Of a stretch of DNA of 64,000 nt, positions 29,267-39,812 are shown one piece after another. The position numbers were made by a program, and so were the translations under genes. Position 1 is the stretch's first letter. Each line of letters starts with the position of its first letter. Below the pieces are notes generated by a model that made no database searches, was not told the DNA's origin, and was given only the letters and a program-made list of their open reading frames with translations. Origin of the DNA: Boswellia sacra (Eukaryota; Streptophyta; Magnoliopsida; Sapindales; Burseraceae); NCBI GenBank assembly GCA_013180625.2, contig SNVD02014758.1:27059-91058 (forward strand), given 5' to 3'.

Positions 29267-31993
29267 ATGAATTCCAGCACAACCAAATTGCATACTCTCT
29301 TGAAATGGCTCACAGTTTTCCTTTCCATCTGTCTCGCGTTGAGCCAATCCTATGCAAAGGAAACACACTCAATTGCAGATAACCCCGGGATTGTTTCTCA
29401 GTTTCTTAACGAAACTCTACAATGGCGAAGTCACCAGACAGAATCTCAAGATTCAAAACTCAAACTAACAGCGTCAACCGTTATAGCAGGAGTTTTATGC
29501 TTCATGGCCGCCTCTATATCTAGTGCAGGTGGAATTGGTGGTGGGGGGTTGTTCATTCCTATACTAAATATAGTGGCTGGCTTAGAACTTAAAACTGCCT
29601 CGAGTTTCTCAGCTTTCATGGTCACTGGTGGGTCCATTGCGAATGTTATGTACAATTTGTTATGCGCAAGTTCTAAATTTGGTGGCAAGTGCTTGATCGA
29701 CTATGATATAGCACTTTTATCAGAGCCATGCATGTTACTTGGAGTGAGTATTGGAGTAATTTGCAATCTTGTTTTCCCAGAGTGGCTGGTGACCATTTTG
29801 TTTGCAGTTTTTCTAGCTTGGTGTACTTTTAAGACCTGTAAAAATGGGATTTTGTATTGGAAACTAGAATCAGAAAAGGTAAACAGGTGTGGTTGTGGAA
29901 GGATGGAAAAAGGGATGGTGAAGGATGAGAATTGTGATGAAAATGAATGGAATAAAGCTAGCAAAGAGCCTTTATTGAACAAGGAAGCAGACAACCGATT
30001 GAAGTTTCCATGGAGGAAACTTGGAGTGTTGGTTCTGGTCTGGTTTTCTTTCCTTGGTCTCTATCTTGTTCGTGGCAATCGTTATGGAGAGGTAAGCTTT
30101 CTTGTGATCTCGTTTCCCTTAATTATCCTTATCAGTTGAGTTAATCAGTGGATGATATAATGGGGATTAGGAATCTAATTTGCACTGATTATGGAGATTA
30201 TTGAAGGAAATACTGGTCATAATGATGTGCAATAAATTAATTTAAAATTTAGTGGCAAAGGGTGAGATAGTACTAGATTAGTACACTAGTTTCCCACTTT
30301 TAATAATCCATTATCTTGTCAAGTGCTGAGAATCTTTAGCTTATGATGTATAATTTGCTTTGAGATGTACAATTTGGATGCTTGTTTTGTTAGTGAATCC
30401 AGGTAGAACAATAGCACTTAAATTTTCACAATCAATCAATGGAATCTTGCCTAGCTTCATGGTCCCATGGTATCCAACATTTGCCTTCATTATCGTGCTC
30501 TAAAGACACTTTATGATAGGAAAAAATATACCTAGCAGTAGATTTTTTTTTTCCAAGTTACAATTCTTTGCCCCCACAGTAGCACTATGAAAAGGAATGG
30601 AGAAGGCTAAAAGTTGAGAATTAATTGAGTAGCATTATCATCTACCAAACAGAAGGACGCAGGTTACTAAAGTGGTTTTGGTTTAAATTTGGTATAAATT
30701 ATAATTGCACAAAGGATATTTCTAGTCTGATATGCTACTGCTTTCTTCAATTTGTTCTCAATCGTGAGTACTTTAATCTGTTTAATTGATCATGCTCTGC
30801 ATTTGGTCGAGTCTGATGGCATCAAAAATTCCAACTATTGTCTTTTTCTTTGCCTCAACCCAAAAGACTTTAGAGTTAAATGCATGGAAAGGTACTCCAA
30901 CTTGAATTACTCAAACTGAGGGACAGCTCGGAGACCTACTTTTCTATTACTAGCGTATATTTTTACAAGAAAGACAATGAATATAATATGTTATTGCTGA
31001 ACATTTTGCACCACCATCTCAACAAATTACAAACTTCAAGATGAGGACGATGTAATGGCTGACTAGCAGCCCATTGTACTAAGATTCTTCAAAACTTTAC
31101 AAAAAAAGATTTCTGATACCAAGGAACTCTGGTATTTGACTTTGTCTATAATACGCGCAGGGCATTATACCAATGGAGCCCTGTGGAACAGGATACTGGG
31201 TCCTCTCATCGTTACAAATTCCTCTTGCCATTATTTTTACAGCATGGATCCTAAGCAAAAAAGAGATCATATCAGATAAAGTTCCAACCCGGCAGGTTCT
31301 CAACACAACTTTACAACTTTAAGTTTGCTATATAACACATAACTCTCATGCACCATTTCGAGAATTTCATTATTTTGCCTTACTCTAAGTCAGAACTTGT
31401 CTAATATTTAACTTATTTGTGAAGGACATCGAAGATTTAACTAGCGGTAGACCATCTAACAAGCTAATTTTCCCAATGATGGCGCTATTGGCTGGGATCT
31501 TGGGCGGACTTTTTGGAATTGGCGGGGGTATGCTTATAAGCCCACTTCTACTTCAGGTTGGGATAGCACCTGAGGTAAATTGCACTCATTGTACTGATTG
31601 TAGCCTGTCAATGCAGTTCATGTCCTTATGCGGATTGTACAGTGGCTAGAACTTTATCTCAGTTATCACTTTATTTTGTGCCAGGTTACCGCAGCAACTT
31701 GTTCCTCCATGGTTTTCTTCTCATCTACGATGTCAGCATTCCAGTACCTACTGTTGGGCATGGAACATATAGACGCTGCTCTCATCTTTGCTGTCATTTG
31801 TTTCACCGCATCACTTGTTGGATTGTTGGTGGTTCAGAAAGCTATTAAAAAATATGGAAGGGCTTCCCTAATTGTTTTTTCAGTCAGTATAGTGATGGCT
31901 CTGAGCACTGTTTTGATAACCAGCTTTGGAGCTCTTGACGTTTGGAGGGATCTTTTATCTGGAAAATATTTGGGGTTTAGACGACCCTGTTAG
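29267..31993 (+). CDS. Sulfite exporter TauE/SafE family membrane protein
   Basis: Four exons in phase: 29267-30091, 31161-31295, 31425-31574 and 31685-31993 (1419 nt, 472 aa, typical for the plant family). All introns are GT-AG and intron 1 is 1069 bp. An N-terminal hydrophobic segment (LLKWLTVFLSICLALS) looks like a signal peptide or anchor. Two TauE halves each carry the family's glycine-rich motif: SSAGGIGGGGLFIPIL near residue 85 and GGLFGIGGGMLISPLL near residue 395. Several further hydrophobic helices surround them. A charged loop lies between the halves (about 200-240). Family members are multi-pass transporters. A bacterial member exports sulfite, but the substrate of this plant branch is not established and should not be assumed. 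It is convergent with the bHLH gene, 575 bp away. Confidence 0.92.
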
Positions 31994-32568
31994 AAACAAT
32001 TTTGCAGTTGAGGCTTTGGAAACGGATGTTGTGAGAAGTCTTACACTGCTACTCGCATAATATATGGTTTAGAAGAGAAGATCAACTCAAATCCAATTTT
32101 GGGTATCCATCTCCACTTTCAAATATATGCCCATTTCATTGTCCAGCTGCAATTTCTCAACGAAAAAAAAAAAAAAAAAGAACTTGCCCACTGTCGCTGG
32201 GAACCAAAAAAATATTGGATTGAGTAGTCGGTAAGTGAACAAAATTATATCTCCATACAAAGGTGATTAAGTTTTCCTGGATTTGACAAGATAAAATAAC
32301 CAAACATTTTCTGAAGATTAATGAAACAAGTCATATGCTTGAGAGGTTAAAATTGGTAACTCGAGAGTACCAAATTTGTTATCCGAACTCAATGAGAACA
32401 TGTATTATAATTCTACTCTTAAAACACTCCCAACCTTCAGATATGGAGCAAAATAAAATAATATTAAAAATTTTGAGAAAACACAGCAAAGATCCAAAAG
32501 AAAATTCACTATAGACAAAGGCATCCTTGTGCGGGGGGAAAGGCAGATCAAATATCAAAACCCGCCTA

Positions 32569-34598
32569 TTAAGCAACGGGAGGACGGAGAACATGATCCT
32601 GCGAGGTATCAACAGCAGCAGGTGGCATGAGCTGCCACATGGAAACTCCGGGGTAGCTAACAAAGGGCATCAATTTGCCACCAACAACTTGGCCCGTTGC
32701 AGAAAATGGAGCTCGGATTGCATGAGGGTTTGGTAGGAAGGCTGGCTGAGAACTCAAGGCTTTGAACTGCCGGTCCAGATTCTCCTTCTCAGTCTTTAAC
32801 CTCTGTTTCTCATCACGAAGCTCATTCTTTTCAGCCTACACAAAACAATGTATTCAAAATAACGAACAAGACTTGATAAAAACTCTCAATTTTTCACACA
32901 TATTCTTACTGATACAAACAAAACATTCAGATAGAAAAAACATGGTAGCTTCCCTAATTCCATAAGCCCTTAGTTAACTGCCCTATAATACTAATACAAT
33001 CCGATAACACAATAGAATCTAATTTTTATGCCAAGAAACAAGAAAAATATTTTAATCAAGAAGAAATACAAAAGGCAGGATAAGTTGTTCACAAAAGGAA
33101 AGACAAGCTGTCCTAATCACCTTGGAAGGACTTGAAAAACTACAAAAGGAATATAACACTTCTCCCATCATAGTAAACAAATATAGCCCTATACGTTAGT
33201 AAGCGAAAACTTCTGTAATTAGTGAGAAAATAAAGATGAAAACAATATCACCAGTCACCTAGTGATGCTGTCATATTCGCACTCCATAATATCACAAAAG
33301 CAACTGAACATGAAATCCAATGTACACCTTTAATTCATTGATCTTCTCCAGCAAACCATCATTTGAATCCTTCAGCTTCTGAGCTTCAACACGTAACTGG
33401 GTCACCATTCGAACAGCATCAGCCAATAAAACAGCCTTGTCCGTCTTTGGAGGCCTTCCAGGATCCAAAATATTACCAAGCTCCAGGAACCTTGATATAA
33501 AACCAAAGTTAGCACATAAGAAATAGAGAAAGCAAATGGAAAATTTGAGTTCAGAGCATGCCTATCATTTAGCTTATCCCTCCGCATCTTTTCTCTACAG
33601 GCTTTGGTACCAGAACTGCTGCATGGTCCAGACCTCAACCTGTGCTAGCATCATGAAAATTGAAAATGAGACGAACATTACAGGCATTGTAAAACGGCAA
33701 AAACTTGGCAGAGTTAAAAGGAAAGACAATCAAATTCACAACTGAGAAGAAAAAGAAAATCCGATTATAAATAAAATCTGTTGAACAGCCGTATAATCAT
33801 ACCAACACTAAATGCTTAAATGTGTACTTCTATCCAAGAGTGGTAAAACATTCCTGCTCTTTTACTTGTCTTTTGGTATCTCCAAAGAGATGAAAATGTA
33901 AAGCTATATACCTTTTACGGGAGCTAACTTCCTTGAGGGCATCCAAAGTGCCAAACGAGTCATCAAATTCCACACTGAGAAACAAGAAAGATACATGAGT
34001 AAGCTTGTCTTTAGCAAGCACAAAGATGTTAAAACCATGCTATTATTTGAATTTAACCATCCAGAAAATAGTATAAAGCTAAATAAATTTGTATGTTAAA
34101 TTTATGACTCTAATTCCATGTAATTAGGATAAATAACGTCCAATGAAGACCGGTATTAAAAATATTAACAACATAATATCAGTTGATAATATATTTGAAG
34201 TAATGAATACAACCCCTTCATTTTATTTTATTTTATTTTTTTTTACTTTTTCTTCCCTTCCTTTCCATTCAAAGAATTCCATTATCACCAAAAAATAAAA
34301 TAAAAAAAGCAGTAGTAAGACTTATCTATCCTTGTTGTTTCATCAGATAAAATCCATTATAAAGCTTTCAAAGTAAAACAAGCAAAGTATATAAGTTGAT
34401 GCTGGAACTAGAAAGTTTACATGCAGGCATGCATGGATACCTGAGAGGAGGAGCTGGGGTGGAACAAGGAGAGTGATGATGAGAAGAAGACCAAAGAACG
34501 TCAGGAGGGTCAAGGGAAGGGAGGTCACCACCAGGGACAGGAATGTCTTCTAACAAACCATAGTCAAATATCCAATTGGGATTATCAGGAGACGCCAT
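32569..34598 (-). CDS. bHLH transcription factor, clade IVc (ILR3/bHLH115-like)
   Basis: Five exons: 34598-34441, 33974-33912, 33639-33562, 33490-33328 and 32835-32569 (729 nt, 242 aa). It starts MASPDNPNWI, like the clade's N-terminus. The basic region is KACREKMRRDKLNDRF (about 86-101), followed by the helix-loop-helix with the conserved PPKTDKA and a leucine-rich coiled extension (AEKNELRDEKQRLKTEKENL). The C-terminus DTSQDHVLRPPVA is nearly the same as in ILR3 and bHLH115. Clade IVc factors are nuclear dimers that switch on the iron-deficiency response (class Ib bHLH and POPEYE targets) and are turned over through BRUTUS-type ligases. This role is inferred from the family. Intron 3 (33561-33491) begins GC rather than GT, since only that junction keeps the NDRFLEL reading. 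The others are GT-AG. Confidence 0.93.
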
Positions 34599-35356
34599 AT
34601 CTGCTCTCCTTCCTCAGGATTACCGTGAGTATGCAAATGATGGACGTGGAAGATGAAGAGTTAGCAAAATATCAGAGGGAGACCGTGGCTTGGCTTGGGT
34701 GGGAATAAAGATGATAGATGAATGAGTGAACTGGGTTGGCTGAGAAATTATGCAAAGAAAAGGTAGAGAATATTGAGAGAAAATGAAAAAGGATTTTGAT
34801 AGAGAGAGACGTCACATGATCTTCCACTACCACCACAAGAAAAGGGTGAAAGCAACGTTGCACGATACAACACAACAGTGTCATTGTGTTTTTTTTTTTT
34901 TTTTTTACTCAAGTGTAAGAGGAAGTCAATTGGTGCTGGGCTGAACACCAAAAAAGATAATGGCCCAAGGCCCAAAACAGGCACCCCATTACTCGTGCAA
35001 CTCCAATTCGTTCTAACTTTTCCTGAAAACATTATTTGACTAATAAATTGAGATAACATCTCAAAATTTTTGATAAGCATCTGAAAAGATAACATTACTC
35101 ATTGAATTTGCTTTTTGTGATGGCAACATAAATATTTTAAACCCAAAAAATTCCAAGGATTCTACATTAAAGATCAGAGAGATGCACTCAAGGAGAAGTC
35201 AGATATCAAACACCGCAAACTTATATAAACATTATTATGAGGTTTTATACATAGGGTTTACAGCAAGCATAATTCAGCACAAAATCAAAGACTTAAAACA
35301 CATGTTTTAAATGTCCAGAACTGTACATTAAATCCCACAAGCAACACATCCAAATA
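34599..35356. other. Promoter and 5' UTR of the bHLH gene; 3' flank of the thioredoxin gene
   Basis: No gene. A T/A run lies at about 34889-34906. GACGTCACATG near 34809 contains an ACGT core. Bases 35200-35356 are the likely 3' UTR of the thioredoxin gene. Confidence 0.5.
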
Positions 35357-37052
35357 CTAGGCTACGTATACACGAACGGACTGAACAAAACCATCAATCC
35401 TTTTCCTTATCTCTTCTGGATTAGCACCCACTAGCTTGTCAACTACAGCACCTTCCCTCATCAACAAAAATGTTGGCATGGCCTTTACCTCCAATTTTGA
35501 TGCCACATCCTGATGAAAACAAAGACAAGAAATCACATAACAACATCAAATATTTCATTGCCAAAAGCAAATCATTAATCAGTTGATTATGATGAGCAAA
35601 AGAAACCACGTCATATCATGCGCTACTTTGCATTAATTTCAATTTTGAAAAGGCAGAAGATTTTTTCTTAACATGAACATCAGAAGCAGAAAGAGCTGGC
35701 ACAGTCAAATAGCATTACCGCCTCATTACCATCACACTTGGCATTTTTGACACTGGACTAACAGAAGAAGTACCCATTACCGTCCTTTTAGACCCGGAGT
35801 GATCAAGGAGAGGCATAAAATCAAATAGAATCAAGGAAAAATAATATTATCATGATTCAAAATGGAAAAGAAAATAAACAGGCAATTAGTTGCTTATCCT
35901 ATGAAAATCATATTTGTTCTGCGCACGTATAACATCTAAATCTGCAAATTTTAGATATGGTGATTGCATGTATAACTATATCGGGTTGGTTGAAGTGGCA
36001 AAGGTGACCCAAGAAAGAGTTAGAAATGCCATAATGAAGTCTTGGGTTAAAAAATAAATGTATACCTGTATCAGAGGGCATCTAAAAGTTATAGATTATA
36101 AGTTAAGGTAATGTTTGTAATTGTAATAAAGAAGACAAGTTCTACATTTCAGGCAACCAATTACAAGGAAATATACAAACGAATGCATCACAGTACATTA
36201 AAAAAATAAAATCAAATAACCAAAATTATAGTTTAAAAAAAGAAAAAAAAAAGGTACATTAAATATAGACAGTGAAACTTTATATAAAACTGTGACCCTT
36301 AACCCTTATCGTCAACTTTATATATTGTCATCTAGCTGGCATGTACTAGAAAGATACAAACCAACTCATAGTCTCCATATCCAGAATTCTAGCATATCGT
36401 CCACTTCAGCAAAAATATTCTATCATATCTACACTGTATCGAACTAAATATATTATATTTAAGAAATTTATATTTCTAATCTTATATGCAGATAATGTCC
36501 ACTAAAAATTGCAAATTTACCCAAATATACCACAATTATTCTGCATTCAATATGTGCGGTAGGATTCTTTAGATCCACACCAGCATTAACCTTTCAATCA
36601 AAGCTAATATCAAAAACAATAAACAAAATAGATGAATTGAACACATACGATTCTTTGTTTAAGAGAACAAAGAATGGAATTACCTTAACTTCATCGACAT
36701 CAACAGAAAGAAACAGAACATCAGGATAAGCAGCGGCCAGTTCTTCGAAAAAAGGATTCATAGCCACAGAAGGCATGCACCATGAAGCAGTAAAGTGCAC
36801 AACAATCTATAAAATCATCCCACAAAAACAAACGAAAAAACATAATATCAGACAAACAAGTTGTTGCCAAAGTCACTTCAGTTTGACGATATCAATATAT
36901 TGGAACAATCCTGGTAAGGACTGTGAGAAGTGTTTAAAACTTACAGGGCAGCCTTGATTGTTGGCTTGGGTGACATAGAAATCCCAAGATTCAGCAGAGT
37001 CAACTTTCATGACTCTGGACTTGTTTTGCTGCTCTTGTCCTCCTCCTTCCAT
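35357..37052 (-). CDS. CXXS1: Thioredoxin-like protein CXXS1 (monocysteinic thioredoxin)
   Basis: Three exons: 37052-36945, 36806-36684 and 35509-35357 (127 aa), with GT-AG introns, the second being 1174 bp. The thioredoxin fold has the active site WCMPS at residues 45-49: the second cysteine of the usual CGPC or CPPC is a serine. The cis-proline is at 89 (AMPTF), and the expected FLSVDVDE strand is present. The CxxS site defines the plant CXXS1 class, cytosolic h-type relatives that cannot reduce disulfides by the normal dithiol cycle but can catalyse disulfide exchange. There is no transit peptide. A run of 18 A residues lies in the 5' leader a few bases before the ATG (37057-37074 on the + strand as T). 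Confidence 0.94.
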
Positions 37053-37074
37053 GCTGTTTTTTTTTTTTTTTTTT

Positions 37075-37789
37075 CTTAATTCTCTCTTCTAGCTGTTACT
37101 TACTCTGTAGGTTTGGTGGTTCAGGAAATAAATATATAGTCGTGAAACAAGGTGCTTCTGTAGTTACCTTGCGGTTGTAGAATTCCAGTTTAGACAAAAT
37201 TCCACCGGCTTATAGATGGACCCACTCAGCTTTTATTTTTTATTTTTTTATTTTTTCTGTCTGCCCTCCACTGTCCTTTCACACCTTGGACATTTTGGTT
37301 AAGTTGTCTAAAGAAAAAGGTTAATCATTCTGACTTAGGAAATTATTCTCTTTTCTTTCCCCTGATTTGTGAAACATTTTGGCTAAGTTCTCCAAAGAAA
37401 AGGTGAAACAATATGACTTGGGCTCAAAAAAACCGATATTTTATATCGGTTTTTTTGAGCTATCGGTTTTTTTGAGCCCAAGGAACCCTTTGTTTTTTAA
37501 CTTATAATCGATTATTTGATGGTACTATACCAATTTGGATTTTAAAATAATGTGTTTTCCATGTGAAAATTCTTCGTCCATAATTGAGTATGGTGGCTAC
37601 AAAATCTGGCGTGTTACATAACTCGTAATTAAATAATGGATTTTAAAATGTGGGTTAGGTCAAACGGAGGGGTAAGGTCCATCCATTGGGAGCCTAATCA
37701 ATTTGCTTCCACATTCTAGATCACCCCACAGCCCCTTGGAAAAAATTCTTTCAATATCTTTTCACTTTATTCCAACATAATTAATTAAG
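37075..37789. other. Thioredoxin promoter region and intergenic DNA with a palindrome
   Basis: No gene. It contains the snap-back palindrome at 37418-37481, listed separately, and TAATTAAG just before the gypsy insertion. Confidence 0.6.
37418..37481. repeat. Perfect 21-bp inverted repeat with one arm duplicated
   Basis: TTGGGCTCAAAAAAACCGATA (37418-37438) pairs perfectly with 37461-37481. Between them, 37444-37460 is a second copy of the first 17 bases of the right arm. The left arm can therefore pair with either right arm, giving two alternative hairpins. Confidence 0.95.
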
Positions 37790-39763
37790 TGTAACGCCCC
37801 AAAATCGGAACACATACATTGCTAAAATAGTAGGGAATCACCAATAATAAATCTCTAAACAATACTTCAATAATTCCTCTTATTAGAAAAAGGGTGAACC
37901 GAATAATACATTTAATGTCTCTCTAATCAAAATAAAGCCTAACAATCTATAGTTCCAAACACAATTGAAATAATAAAAAAAACTGAACTTAAGTCTCGAC
38001 ATCAACCAGCAAGTCCAATCACTAACTTTTGAGACTAATCTGCAAAAATGTTAGAGACGAGGGGTGAGCCGTCAACTCAGTAAGTAAATTCATACACAAC
38101 CATTAGTATCTTAAAACAATTATAAAAATATCATATCTTAATAAAAACATAGTCATAAGCATTTGAAACATTTACGATCAAAGAAACCATTCACAATCAT
38201 TCAAGGTCAAAAAACATTTATCGACTCTTGTCACATAGTGTCACCCGTAATCCCGGTGACCCGGCCCAGAAATATGTCACCTGTAATCCCGGTGACCCGG
38301 CCCAAAAATATGTCACCTGTATCCCCGGTGACCCGGTCCAAAAGTATGTCACCTGTATCCCCGGTGACCCGGTCCAAAAGTCGTGTGCACACTAATACCA
38401 CAGCTGGGTTCAGAATTCATATCGATACTATGGACAAACGAGTCAAAACATTCAAAAACCATTGCAAATCACACAATTCTCAAAGTACATATACTAATTA
38501 CATTTCGTAGATAATAATCGATTCGTCAAAAGTTCCTTTCACTATAACGGTTTTAACATGAAAACAGTTTCTGAGAATCAATTTAAAGACTTTGCTAATA
38601 CTCTATTTCCACAATTTTCATTCTAAAACAGAAAATAATCCATGTGATATCATACAAAAATATTTTCTAACAAATCAAAATATTTATTAAGAACACTTTA
38701 CACTTTAACCGTAGTACATGTATGAAGTTACTTACCTTGGTCGATCCGAAAAGACAAATATCCTAGCTCCTACTCGTCCAATGATTGTCCTAAGACATAA
38801 CCAAAAACATCTTTATAAATTCATGATCTCAAAACCTCAAATGTTCTACAAAATTCCCTTAAAATTCCTAGACAAACCGTTCTGCCTAAGTCCGATACCC
38901 AGAGCAGAGCTCATTCCAGAATTTTTAGAAAATTGTATACTAATCCGATTAACCTAGAATTTTGCAGAGGTGAACTAGACACATGAAATATTCAACTGAA
39001 AAGTTTTCAAAGCAAATTACGTTTATAAACTATTTTTAAATGATTTTCGTTTTCTGCCAGTCAATTCTGTCCAGAATTTTCAGATTAAAACGTTTCGAAC
39101 TCAAAATTTCATAAAAATTATTATACAGGTTTAAAAATCTTGAAAATTTACAGAAACGTATACATTATCTTAAAGAAGCAGCATATAAAATTTGAGGAAT
39201 TTCTGACTCCTCTAGCATATGAAAAAAAATTCTGAAATTCGAAACATCCCAAAATTGCAGTATTTTCCAGATTTTCAACAGAGAGTTCAAAAATCCGTAA
39301 TAAATCGAAATCTCAATATTTTTTTGTGAAATAAAATTTTATACATTCATATACATGTCTATAATAACATATAAAAAAACCAGACCGAAAATCGAATTTT
39401 AAGTATCCTAATAAATTCGAAAATCCTAAACTGTTCATAAATCCTCTGCAGAAATCATAACACAAATCTAGACTACAAAAATAATTCTAATAAAGATTCT
39501 TAAATCAAACTAAAAGAAATATAATCTTACCTTGAAATCTCTGAGTTCCAAAGCCTCCCCTAAATTTTTTTACGTTAAAAAACCTAGTTGCAATATTATA
39601 ATATTGCTTATATACTAAATGGGTTTAAAGTATTCTAAAAGGAATAAAACTCCTAATTTAAATATAAATAATACTTTTTTTATAACTTATAATAGACATA
39701 ATTATTATTCTAAACCAATTCCATAATGACTCATATAGCCCTAGGAAAATTAGGGTTGTTACA
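37790..39763 (-). repeat. 3' LTR of the gypsy element
   Basis: 1974 bp, TGTAACGCCCC to GGGTTGTTACA on the + strand. It contains four 36-bp tandem units at 38239-38382. Confidence 0.95.
38239..38382. repeat. Four 36-bp tandem repeats, each a hairpin (3' LTR)
   Basis: Each unit has GTCACC followed after about 9 bases by GGTGAC, a perfect 6-bp dyad, then CCGG(C/T)CCAAAA. Units 1-2 and 3-4 form two subtypes. Confidence 0.92.
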
Positions 39764-39812
39764 TTTCTCCCCCTCTTAACAAAAATTTCGTCCTCGAAAT
39801 TTGATACATACC

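Noticed and set aside
38239..38382. CRISPR-like regular repeats
   Set aside because: The 36-bp units are contiguous with no unique spacers, lie in an LTR, and the genome is a plant's.
38163..38510. 115-aa ORF rich in SPVIPVTRPKN repeats (copy at 45357-45692)
   Set aside because: It is antisense to the element and is just the translation of the 36-bp tandem repeat in the LTR.
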